Positions 25,077-31,961 of a DNA stretch of 64,000 bases are shown one piece after another (position 1 is the first letter of the stretch; each line of letters opens with the position of its first letter). Location: positions 1,038,637 to 1,102,636 of the forward strand of contig NZ_JAHBRW010000002.1 in the NCBI RefSeq assembly GCF_018398315.1, written 5' to 3'. The notes beneath the pieces were generated by a model. It saw nothing but the letters and a program-made list of their open reading frames with translations, was not told the DNA's origin and searched no databases. Source of the stretch: Chelatococcus sp. YT9 (GTDB taxonomy: Bacteria; Pseudomonadota; Alphaproteobacteria; Rhizobiales; Beijerinckiaceae). The position numbers were made by a program, and so were the translations under genes.

Positions 25077-25958
25077 TTACCTGACGGGCGAACGGATGGC
25101 TGCATTCGCGCGCTCTCTCCTGTAGATGAAGATCATCGCCATGACGATGATCATCGCTCCAATAAGCACATTGAGTGCGGGTGGCCGCATCCAAATGAGC
25201 TGATCGAGCGCCACGGCCCAAATGAGTGATGTATACTTGAACGGAGACACCGTTGATGCGCCGGCATAGCGCAAGGCATCGATCATACAATAAAGCGCGC
25301 CGAGATAAGCCGCCGACATGATGGCCAGCAACAGCGCATCATTGACGGCGGGCATAACGAATTCACCCCCTGACCAGATTAGCCCCACCAGTGCCGTCGC
25401 GGCTGCCGAATACAGCATCGTGGCTTGGGTCGCATCGGTCTGGGCGATGCGACGAGTGACGATGTCACGAAAAGCCGCGCAGGCAGCGGATGCCAAAGGC
25501 AGCAGGGCATAGAGCGATAAAGTTCCCGATGCTGGATTGATCACGACCAGCACGCCCACAAAGCCGACGACAACAGCCATAAGGCGCGCGCCGTCGAGTT
25601 TTTCGCCGATAGTCGCTGGTGCGAGGAGCAGAACGAAAAGAGGATTGGCAAAGGAGAGTGCTATAGCGATCGACAACGGCAGATACATGAGCCCAGTCAC
25701 AAAAGTGAGGAGGCTACCCACATTGAAGAGTGCCCGAAGCAACTGCCTTGGACGGCTTTGCACCTCGAGTTTCGCTCCGCGCCCGTGAATCGATATCGCC
25801 AGAACAACTGAGATTGTGATCAATGCCTGGGTGAGAACGATTTGCCCAGTCGGCAAACGCCCGAGCAGAAGCTTCGTCAGGGCATCGTTGATTGTCAAAA
25901 GCAGCGAACTTGCGAGCATCAGCGTGATGCCGACAGCAGGTCTCGTGATCATGGGCAT
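25077..25958 (-). CDS. EamA/DMT-family transporter
   Basis: A 293-residue protein with ten hydrophobic helices arranged as two repeated EamA halves (about 8-140 and 150-280). The first half has LLLTINDALTKLLLG and the glycine-rich VVGFVGVLVVINP at the end of its fifth helix; the second has AYLGALYCMIDALRYAGAS, as in the RhaT/EamA group. Members export or import metabolites such as amino acids, nucleosides or sugars; no substrate can be given. The gene stands alone. ATG 25952 is an alternative start six bases downstream. An inverted-repeat region lies about 250-280 bases upstream. Confidence 0.9.
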   Translation of the reverse strand: MPMITRPAVGITLMLASSLLLTINDALTKLLLGRLPTGQIVLTQALITISVVLAISIHGRGAKLEVQSRPRQLLRALFNVGSLLTFVTGLMYLPLSIAIALSFANPLFVLLLAPATIGEKLDGARLMAVVVGFVGVLVVINPASGTLSLYALLPLASAACAAFRDIVTRRIAQTDATQATMLYSAAATALVGLIWSGGEFVMPAVNDALLLAIMSAAYLGALYCMIDALRYAGASTVSPFKYTSLIWAVALDQLIWMRPPALNVLIGAMIIVMAMIFIYRRERANAAIRSPVR

Positions 25959-26532
25959 CCATCGTCAGGGGCGGAATGGCCGCGTCCGGCAGGGCGCTGT
26001 GCAAGTAGCCGGGACTATTAGTGGGGGGAAGGCGCCACCGTCGTGCGAAGCATATTCACAGGGTGGTCCTTAAGCACCTGCTCCGACTTACATCGCCCGG
26101 CAGACTAGCTTCGGTGCTCTCGTGGAGAGGGCTCGCCTGGCACCGCCAGAAGACTGCTGCTGATGCGCGATACAGCACCGCGGCCGGCGTCGAACCATAC
26201 GTTCCCCCCTTGTGTTAGGGAGGAACATATATCGGTATATGGACCCGTAACAATACTGGAGCCAAGCCTTTTGCGAGGGCATGCGATGACAAAGCCTCGT
26301 CGCTAAGCGACAGACGGGACTAAGAAGCAGACCGGTGGCAAGCGCGTCTCGAATGGCTCTGGCGCGAGCAATGCGGGGATCTGCGTGATGGTCGCGGTGA
26401 AGGCTGCCTCGCAGGCTTCGTCCAGCGCAAGCGCGGCGGCTCGCCCAAATTTAGCCCGCGCGGCCCCTAAGGGCACTCCCCGGGTTTCAGCGGCATGATG
26501 ATCGGCTCAGGTCTGGGGTGAGCCCTCGCAAC
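25959..26532. other. Intergenic region with two inverted repeats
   Basis: I see no supported gene. It holds the adjacent inverted repeats at 26201-26241 (listed separately) and is upstream of the minus-strand EamA gene. Confidence 0.4.
26201..26241. promoter_or_regulatory. Adjacent inverted repeats, possible operator
   Basis: Two palindromes touch each other. The first is GTTCC-C-CCCT / AGGG-A-GGAAC (26201-26226) with a 6-base loop and one mismatch. The second is CATATA-TCGG-TATATG (26226-26241), perfect with a 4-base spacer. They may bind a regulator or form a transcript structure; no T run follows, so they are not a simple terminator. Confidence 0.35.
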
Positions 26533-27357
26533 TCACCGGGCAACGGGCGGCGCCACGGGGAGCTCTCGCTTATGCGCTGTATTCACATAGAAGGCCAAGA
26601 TCCGTGCGCGGGCGGCCTCGTCGATGAGGCGCCCCTCCAGAAAATCATCGATCTGATCGTAAGTGACGCCGTACGCCTCTTCATCGGGGCGAAGGGGAGC
26701 AAGATTCTCAAGATCGGCGGTTGGAATTTTTGCAACAAGATCGCTTGGCGCTCCAAGGTTCGATGCCAAGGCACGGACCCTGCGCTTGTTAAGCCCATAA
26801 AGCGGCACGATGTCGGCCGCACCATCCCCGAACTTGGTAAAGAAGCCCATCAACGCTTCCGCCGCCTGATCGGTGCCGATGACCAGACCGCGATGGGCGC
26901 CGGCAAGTGCAAACTGCACAATCATCCGCTGCCGAGCTTTGACGTTTCCGAGCAGAAAGTCCTCCCGCCCCGCGTCGCCTAGCTCAGCGCCGGCGTGCTT
27001 CAGACAGGCCAGCATCGCGTCGGCAGCGGGCTTGATGTCCACCCGCAGAATCTCGTCCGCACCGATCGTATCCAGAGCTCTCTGAGCGTCCTTTTCATCC
27101 GCTTGCGCCCCGTAGGGGAGGCGGACAGCGAGGAATTTCGCATCGTACCCCGCGCTTCGAAGGCCTTCGACCGCACGTTGAGCCAATAGCCCCGCTGCCA
27201 ACGAATCCACACCGCCGCTGATCCCTAGCACATAGGTCCTGAGGCCTGACGCGCGCAGATATGTGGCGAGAAAATCAATGCGCCGGCGTGCTTCCAGCGC
27301 TGCGTCGAAGTTCCGGGCAACGCCCAAGGCTTCTATAATTCTCTCTTGGTCTGTCAT
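26533..27357 (-). CDS. nadE: NH3-dependent NAD+ synthetase
   Basis: A 274-residue NAD synthase of the ammonia-dependent type, without the nitrilase-like glutaminase domain. The ATP-binding P-loop is GISGGVDS (residues 45-52), followed by the family motifs GTDQAAEALMGFFTKFGDGA and LYGLNKRRVRALA, then PTADLENLAP. It amidates deamido-NAD (nicotinic acid adenine dinucleotide) to NAD using ATP and ammonia. The ATG at 27357 lies 22 bases after the stop of a cysteine hydrolase gene, so both are likely transcribed together. An isochorismatase-type hydrolase next to nadE suggests an NAD salvage unit, since nicotinamidases belong to that fold and release ammonia. Confidence 0.94.
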   Translation of the reverse strand: MTDQERIIEALGVARNFDAALEARRRIDFLATYLRASGLRTYVLGISGGVDSLAAGLLAQRAVEGLRSAGYDAKFLAVRLPYGAQADEKDAQRALDTIGADEILRVDIKPAADAMLACLKHAGAELGDAGREDFLLGNVKARQRMIVQFALAGAHRGLVIGTDQAAEALMGFFTKFGDGAADIVPLYGLNKRRVRALASNLGAPSDLVAKIPTADLENLAPLRPDEEAYGVTYDQIDDFLEGRLIDEAARARILAFYVNTAHKRELPVAPPVAR

Positions 27358-27379
27358 GTGCCGGTGATTGCTCCTGATG

Positions 27380-28111
27380 TTACAGCATGCCGTCCAGGTG
27401 AGCGGCCAGGAGGGTGGAAGTGGTGACCATCTCAACCTGCGTGCCGAAACGGCTCTCGTAAATCTCCAGCATAGCGTCGTGGGTCGTATCCGCGCCGGAG
27501 CAGATCGCGTCGGCGACGATGATCACGCGATAGCCAAGGTCGATGGCACCCATCACCGTGGCGAGCACGCATACCTCGGTCTCTGCGCCAGACACGATCA
27601 GTGCATCGACGCCAGCGGCGCGTAACCGAGGATGCAGGGCACCGTGCCACGCGGACATGACGCGTTTGTCCTCTACGGCAGCCGGCGGTACGAACCGCGA
27701 CAGGTCGGGAACGAGTTCAAGCAATTCCGGATCAAGCCGATTGCGTGTCATCGACTCCCATTTGTTGTAGTATCGCTTCCAGGAACCACCGACGTCGTCT
27801 GCGGACGGGGGTGGTATGAAACGCGTGAAGATCGTCCTCGCGGGATTGAGTTCGGTAAGGCTCACGACATTCGGCAGAACCCGGCCCATCCAAGGCGTGT
27901 GCCACTCTGTCGGCTCGGCGAACATGCGCTGCATGTCAATGCAGAGATGCACCCAGCGGTCGTGCAGCGGTCCGAACAATAGACCGTTCTCGAGTTTTCT
28001 CACTGCTGGGCCTCTCGCGATGTCATGTCCCTTGAACCTGAACCCCCGGTGCCTCGATGCCGATCCCATCCGACAGACCCCAGAACAGGACTTAAGGATC
28101 GCCACGCTCAT
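27380..28111 (-). CDS. Isochorismatase-family cysteine hydrolase
   Basis: A cysteine hydrolase of about 243 residues. The catalytic triad is visible: D in HLCIDMQRMF, K in the VEDKRVMSAW segment and C in ETEVCVLATVMGA, with the cis-peptide sequence SGAETEVCV typical of the family. Members include nicotinamidase, isochorismatase and N-carbamoylsarcosine amidase. Because nadE follows 22 bases downstream, nicotinamidase-like or another amide hydrolase in NAD metabolism is the likeliest role, but this is inference and the metal-binding motif of true nicotinamidases is not obvious. Start is uncertain: ATG 28111 gives a longer N-terminus, ATG 28069 a shorter one. Confidence 0.82.
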   Translation of the reverse strand: MSVAILKSCSGVCRMGSASRHRGFRFKGHDIARGPAVRKLENGLLFGPLHDRWVHLCIDMQRMFAEPTEWHTPWMGRVLPNVVSLTELNPARTIFTRFIPPPSADDVGGSWKRYYNKWESMTRNRLDPELLELVPDLSRFVPPAAVEDKRVMSAWHGALHPRLRAAGVDALIVSGAETEVCVLATVMGAIDLGYRVIIVADAICSGADTTHDAMLEIYESRFGTQVEMVTTSTLLAAHLDGML

Positions 28112-28254
28112 GGGAAGATAATCCGGAGAGGGGTTCTGCGTTCCTGCCCTTCGTTCGACTTTGTCTGACCCCCCCGGCTGACGAGCTTGCGGGATTGCCA
28201 AATGTTGAGCACAAGGCTGAGACATATGCCCCGTTATCAAGACGAGTGACCCCC

Positions 28255-28443
28255 ATGGGCACAGTGTTTCAGTGGTTGGCGCACCTGGCGACCTTTTGTG
28301 CTTGCTGGCTTATTGCCACGCTTCTGACGTTCCTGACGGTGCTCCTGCTCTCGGGCTCTGTTCCCGCCGCGACATGGTATGCTCTGATCGCTGGCGTTAC
28401 GGCCGGGTTGGTGGGAGCGACTTGGGCTGCAGCCCGCAAGTGA
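28255..28443 (+). CDS. Small two-helix membrane protein
   Basis: A 62-residue protein with two strongly hydrophobic segments (about 10-35 and 40-60) separated by a short loop, ending AAARK. It is divergent from the cysteine hydrolase. I prefer ATG 28255 to the upstream start at 28195 because hydrophobic sequence begins there. The ribosome site is weak. No family recognised; it could be a chance frame. Confidence 0.4.
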   Translation: MGTVFQWLAHLATFCACWLIATLLTFLTVLLLSGSVPAATWYALIAGVTAGLVGATWAAARK

Positions 28444-28839
28444 TCTGACGCGGCCGCTGCAAGGATCAAAGGCGGTGAAAATCTCGATGACCTGATTGAG
28501 TAGGATCTGACGCCTTTTCGCGATCCGCTGCCGCCACATGCATCAGCTCTCGGCCGGTGGACCATGTTCGAAACTTGCCGTCGACATGGCAATCGCCACG
28601 GGCGGCAGTTCTCGAATGCTCTTCCCGTCAGCTGAGATGTCTGGTGTTGCGATCCCGACCCGAGTCAGCGCATCAGGAAGGCGGAGCTGTCGCGGAGCAA
28701 GACGGACTGCTGGGACTTGTTCGCTAGCGGCGACAGCCTGAATCGCTAGGACTGGCGACTATTTTGCGCTCGGCCGCGTGGCATGAAGAGGGTGCGTTTT
28801 CCGCAGGCGACAGGGCACGGCATGAGATGTCGGGCAGCT
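28444..28839. other. Intergenic region without supported gene
   Basis: Open frames here lack ribosome sites and protein-like sequence. It lies downstream of both flanking genes, which are convergent. Confidence 0.4.
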
Positions 28840-29394
28840 TCATGGTCTGAGCCGGGCCGGGTTGCCGACAGCAACCGCACCGGGCGGTACATCGCGGGTG
28901 ACGACACTGCCGGCCCCGATGATTGCGTCATCACCGATCGTCACACCTGGTAGGATAATGGCTCCGCTTCCAATCCAGACGTTTTCACCGATCACGACTG
29001 GACGACCGGACTCGAGCATCCGCCTTCGTTGGGCAGGATCTCTTGGATGGTCGGGCGTCAGAATCTGTACAGCGGTGCCGATTTGAGTCATATCACCGAT
29101 CGTGACCTTGACGACATCCAGAATACAGCAGTTGAAATTGAGGAAAACGCCGCGGCCTAAACTGATGTTATAGCCGTAGTCACAAAAGAATGGCGGACGA
29201 ATATTGCAGCCTTCTCCCACGCTGGCAAAAGCTTCCTCAAGAAGCGCTTGCCGCTCAGGTTGGCTTCTCGTGCTCGTGGCATTGTAGCGATCCAGCCATT
29301 CAGAAATGCGCCTGTTGTCGGCGGCGAGTTCAGGGTCGTCAGCAATGTACAGCTCACCAGCCAACATCTTCTGCTTCTGGGTCTTGAGGGTCAT
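28840..29394 (-). CDS. Maltose/galactoside O-acetyltransferase-like enzyme
   Basis: A 184-residue left-handed beta-helix acetyltransferase of the Maa/LacA group. The N-terminal MAC domain reads [20 protein letters not shown]. Hexapeptide repeats follow from about residue 60, with the catalytic H in [14 protein letters not shown], then [20 protein letters not shown] and [14 protein letters not shown], ending AVGNPARL. It transfers acetyl groups from acetyl-CoA to sugar hydroxyls, probably to detoxify or modify cell sugars. ATG 29394 has a GAGAGG site upstream; the frame extends further upstream without homology. Confidence 0.92.
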   Translation of the reverse strand: MTLKTQKQKMLAGELYIADDPELAADNRRISEWLDRYNATSTRSQPERQALLEEAFASVGEGCNIRPPFFCDYGYNISLGRGVFLNFNCCILDVVKVTIGDMTQIGTAVQILTPDHPRDPAQRRRMLESGRPVVIGENVWIGSGAIILPGVTIGDDAIIGAGSVVTRDVPPGAVAVGNPARLRP

Positions 29395-29962
29395 GGGGGC
29401 CTCTCGTTTGCGTCTATGTCCGTCGACCGCCTGCAAGAACGCGTGGGGAGGCGCTTCGATCCAGGTAGATACGGGCGGCATTGGTGACGGCAAGGTGGCC
29501 CCGCGCAGAATGTAGCGCCTGAAGAGGTTGCCGCGCTAGCGGTGGCGCTCCGTGGCGAGGCGTTGCACCCCAGCGCTGGTGCCGAGTGCGCGTGCCGGGA
29601 CGAGGAGGTGAAACCTCTACCTGTGGCACGGCTCGGGCGACGGCAATGTCGAGCGTGACCCGTTCTCCGTAGGGATGAGACTGCGGTGCAGGTCAGCTCG
29701 TCCGCTCTCAAAGCAGCGGTGCTCACCAGCATTCAGCTTGCCGTCGGATTGGCTGCGTCCCAGTTCGCGCCACTCGCGCTTTCGCCTCTGGCGGAGCGTG
29801 GCGGCAAAAAAATCTGCCGCAATCGGAACACGGCGCCCCAGCCGCGGTTGACTACACAGTCTTGGAGTGACGCGAGTCGGGGCGGGCTTGTCCGTTCAGA
29901 GATGGCTATATAGCCGCTCACAGGCTGCATGTAGCGGCAGAGAATTCGGTAGAGGATAGGTT
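29395..29962. other. Intergenic region; possible ECF-type promoter
   Basis: No gene is supported on either strand. A GGAAC element (29825-29829) followed after 16 bases by GGTT (29846-29849) lies about 114 bases upstream of the small protein gene; it differs by one base from the EcfG-type consensus and could be chance. Confidence 0.3.
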
Positions 29963-30205
29963 ATGAGCGATGTGAATCCAGTCCGGACGTTGTGCTCCAA
30001 CTTGGAAGCAGCGCGCATTGATGCGGTCGTTAAAGCTGCCTCCGCAGAAACGTTAACGACCGCCGACATCGAAAACCTTCACAAAATTCAGGTTGCGTTG
30101 ATGGCTGTTCGCGAAACTCTTGATGAGCACAGTGCTCGGCTGGGGTGGGGCAGCGATGAAGGAAATCTGGAAGATGCTGCCCTTGCGCACCGAAGCAAGT
30201 CATAA
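29963..30205 (+). CDS. Small hypothetical protein
   Basis: An 80-residue, acidic, mostly helical soluble protein without cysteine clusters or membrane segment. A purine-rich ribosome site (AGAGGATAGG) precedes the ATG. The middle (about residues 25-60) looks like a helix pair (TTADIENLHKIQVALMAVRE). I do not recognise a family. It is followed by an AT-rich, palindrome-bearing region and then the pao genes, from which it is probably transcribed separately. Confidence 0.6.
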   Translation: MSDVNPVRTLCSNLEAARIDAVVKAASAETLTTADIENLHKIQVALMAVRETLDEHSARLGWGSDEGNLEDAALAHRSKS

Positions 30206-30245
30206 ACGTTCAGCCGCATCCTAGCCGCAGGCTTGCCAGACAGTA

Positions 30246-30260
30246 AGACCTCGTAGGTCT
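30246..30260. promoter_or_regulatory. Inverted repeat AGACCT-CGT-AGGTCT
   Basis: A perfect 6-base inverted repeat with a 3-base spacer in the region between the small protein and the pao operon. It shares the AGAC/GTCT core with the palindrome at 30363-30372 and may be a binding site for the same regulator. Confidence 0.3.
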
Positions 30261-30354
30261 ATTGTGTCGCAAACGACGCCAAAATTACAATTTTACATGC
30301 CTATTGGTAGCCGCTGATCGTCAACTATACGGCCAGCCCAAAATAACAAGGTCT

Positions 30355-30372
30355 TCTATCGATAGACGTCTA
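30355..30372. promoter_or_regulatory. Two overlapping perfect palindromes upstream of paoA
   Basis: TCTATCGATAGA (30355-30366) and TAGACGTCTA (30363-30372) are perfect palindromes sharing four bases. They lie 70-87 bases upstream of paoA, next to a GGAAC (30387-30391) and GGTT (30409-30412) pair spaced 17 bases, so they are placed as an operator would be. Confidence 0.4.
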
Positions 30373-30441
30373 AACATGCGTAGAGAGGAACTCTAGCGCG
30401 CTTTGCGGGGTTCCTTGTGATCAGCCATTGCGACGGATGTC

Positions 30442-30945
30442 ATGCGCCAGCCATCGAAGCTTGCCCTGCAGCTCACAATAAACGGCGACAGCAACTCACT
30501 GGAAGTATCGCCCGAAGTTACCCTGCTCGATCTGCTGCGCGAGGGGCTGCATCTTACCGGCACCAAAAAGGGGTGCGACCACGGCCAGTGCGGCGCCTGC
30601 ACGGTTTTGGTCAACGGGCGCCGGATAAACTCCTGCCTTAAGCTCGCTGTCACGCTGGATGGCGCGGAAATCACCACCATCGAGGGGCTGGCGAGCGGAA
30701 CACGCATGCATCCTCTTCAAAACGCTTTCGTCGAGCGTGATGCATTTCAGTGCGGCTACTGCACGCCCGGACAGATTTGCTCTGCACAAGGACTGATAAA
30801 CGAGGGCAGGGCCGCGACGCAGGAGGACATCCGGGAGCTGATGAGTGGCAATCTCTGTCGCTGTGGTGCCTATACCAACATCGCCGATGCCATTGAGGAT
30901 GTGCTCCACGGCGACCGCACGGTGTTCAAGGAGGCGGCGGAATGA
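30442..30945 (+). CDS. paoA: Aldehyde dehydrogenase (PaoA-like) 2Fe-2S subunit
   Basis: A 167-residue subunit of a xanthine-oxidase-family enzyme. The plant-ferredoxin cluster uses C45, C50, C53 and C65 (GCDHGQCGAC and later SC); the second 2Fe-2S cluster uses C104, C107, C139 and C141 (CGYC and CRC). It carries electrons from the molybdenum site to FAD. The nearest known layout is E. coli PaoABC (YagTSR). Unlike E. coli PaoA, no twin-arginine signal peptide precedes the ferredoxin domain and none is visible in the upstream frame, so the enzyme is probably cytoplasmic. The stop overlaps the next start by four bases. Confidence 0.93.
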   Translation: MRQPSKLALQLTINGDSNSLEVSPEVTLLDLLREGLHLTGTKKGCDHGQCGACTVLVNGRRINSCLKLAVTLDGAEITTIEGLASGTRMHPLQNAFVERDAFQCGYCTPGQICSAQGLINEGRAATQEDIRELMSGNLCRCGAYTNIADAIEDVLHGDRTVFKEAAE

Positions 30946-31955
30946 TCCCCTTTGACTACCATCGTGCGGCGACCTTGGAGGAGGCTATAAGCCTCGGTGC
31001 CGAGCCTGAGACACGTTTCCTCGCCGGTGGCACCAACATCATCGATCTGATGAAGGAGACGGTCGAGCGACCGGTCCGAGTGGTTGACATCGGACGCCTC
31101 GGCCTCGACGCAATCGAGGAATTGCCGGAGGGCGGCTTGCGGCTTGGCGCGCTCGCGCCGAACGCCGACACGGCGTATCATCCGCTCGTCGAGCGCGACT
31201 ATCCTCTGCTGTCGTCGGCTATTCTGGCTGGTGCAAGCCCACAATTGCGCAATGCCGCCACGAACGGAGGCAATATCAATCAGCGCACGCGCTGTTACTA
31301 CTTCTATGATGTCGCGACGCCCTGCAACAAGCGCGTTCCTGGTTCGGGCTGCAGCGCGGTGGGCGGCGTCAATCGCAACCATGCCATCCTCGGAACAAGC
31401 GAAGCCTGCATCGCAACCCACCCCTCGGACATGTGCGTTGCGTTGGCGGCGCTCAACGCTGTCGTGCAGGTCAGTGGGCCAGCGGGTAACCGCGAGATCC
31501 CGTTTGCCGAATATCATCGGCTACCTGGTGACGAACCGCAGCGGGACAACACGCTCACGCGTGGCGAGCTGGTCACCGCAATCGACCTGCCGGCGGAGCA
31601 TTTCCGCGAACATTATTCCTACCTTAAGCTCCGCGATAGGTTGTCCTACGCCTTTGCGCTGGTTTCGGTCGCGGCGGTGCTCTCCCTGGACGGTGAGAAG
31701 GTCCTCGATGCGCGCGTGGCGCTTGGCGGTGTCGCACACAAGCCTTGGCGGATGCGTGAAGCGGAGGAAATGCTCATCGGTTCGCCGGTGTCCGAACGGC
31801 AGTTCGCCGCCTTCGCTGAACGCCTCGTTGAGGGCGCAGTGGGGCGCGGCGCTAACGATTTCAAGATTGAACTTGCGAAGCGCGCCATCTCGCGGGCGCT
31901 GACCCAGGCGGCTGCCGGCACGCCGCAGTCCCAGGTCGACAAGAAGATCGCGTGA
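30942..31955 (+). CDS. paoB: Aldehyde dehydrogenase (PaoB-like) FAD subunit with 4Fe-4S insertion
   Basis: A 337-residue FAD-binding subunit. The FAD phosphate loop is LAGGTNIIDLMK (residues 28-38) and the second flavin motif is LRNAATNGGNINQRTR (102-117). Four cysteines, C118, C128, C137 and C156 (in RCYYFYDVATPC, GSGC and SEAC), match the extra 4Fe-4S cluster that marks PaoB and 4-hydroxybenzoyl-CoA reductase beta subunits. It passes electrons from the small subunit to FAD and then an acceptor. It overlaps paoA by four bases and paoC begins seven bases after its stop. Confidence 0.93.
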   Translation: MIPFDYHRAATLEEAISLGAEPETRFLAGGTNIIDLMKETVERPVRVVDIGRLGLDAIEELPEGGLRLGALAPNADTAYHPLVERDYPLLSSAILAGASPQLRNAATNGGNINQRTRCYYFYDVATPCNKRVPGSGCSAVGGVNRNHAILGTSEACIATHPSDMCVALAALNAVVQVSGPAGNREIPFAEYHRLPGDEPQRDNTLTRGELVTAIDLPAEHFREHYSYLKLRDRLSYAFALVSVAAVLSLDGEKVLDARVALGGVAHKPWRMREAEEMLIGSPVSERQFAAFAERLVEGAVGRGANDFKIELAKRAISRALTQAAAGTPQSQVDKKIA

Positions 31956-31961
31956 GGTGTC

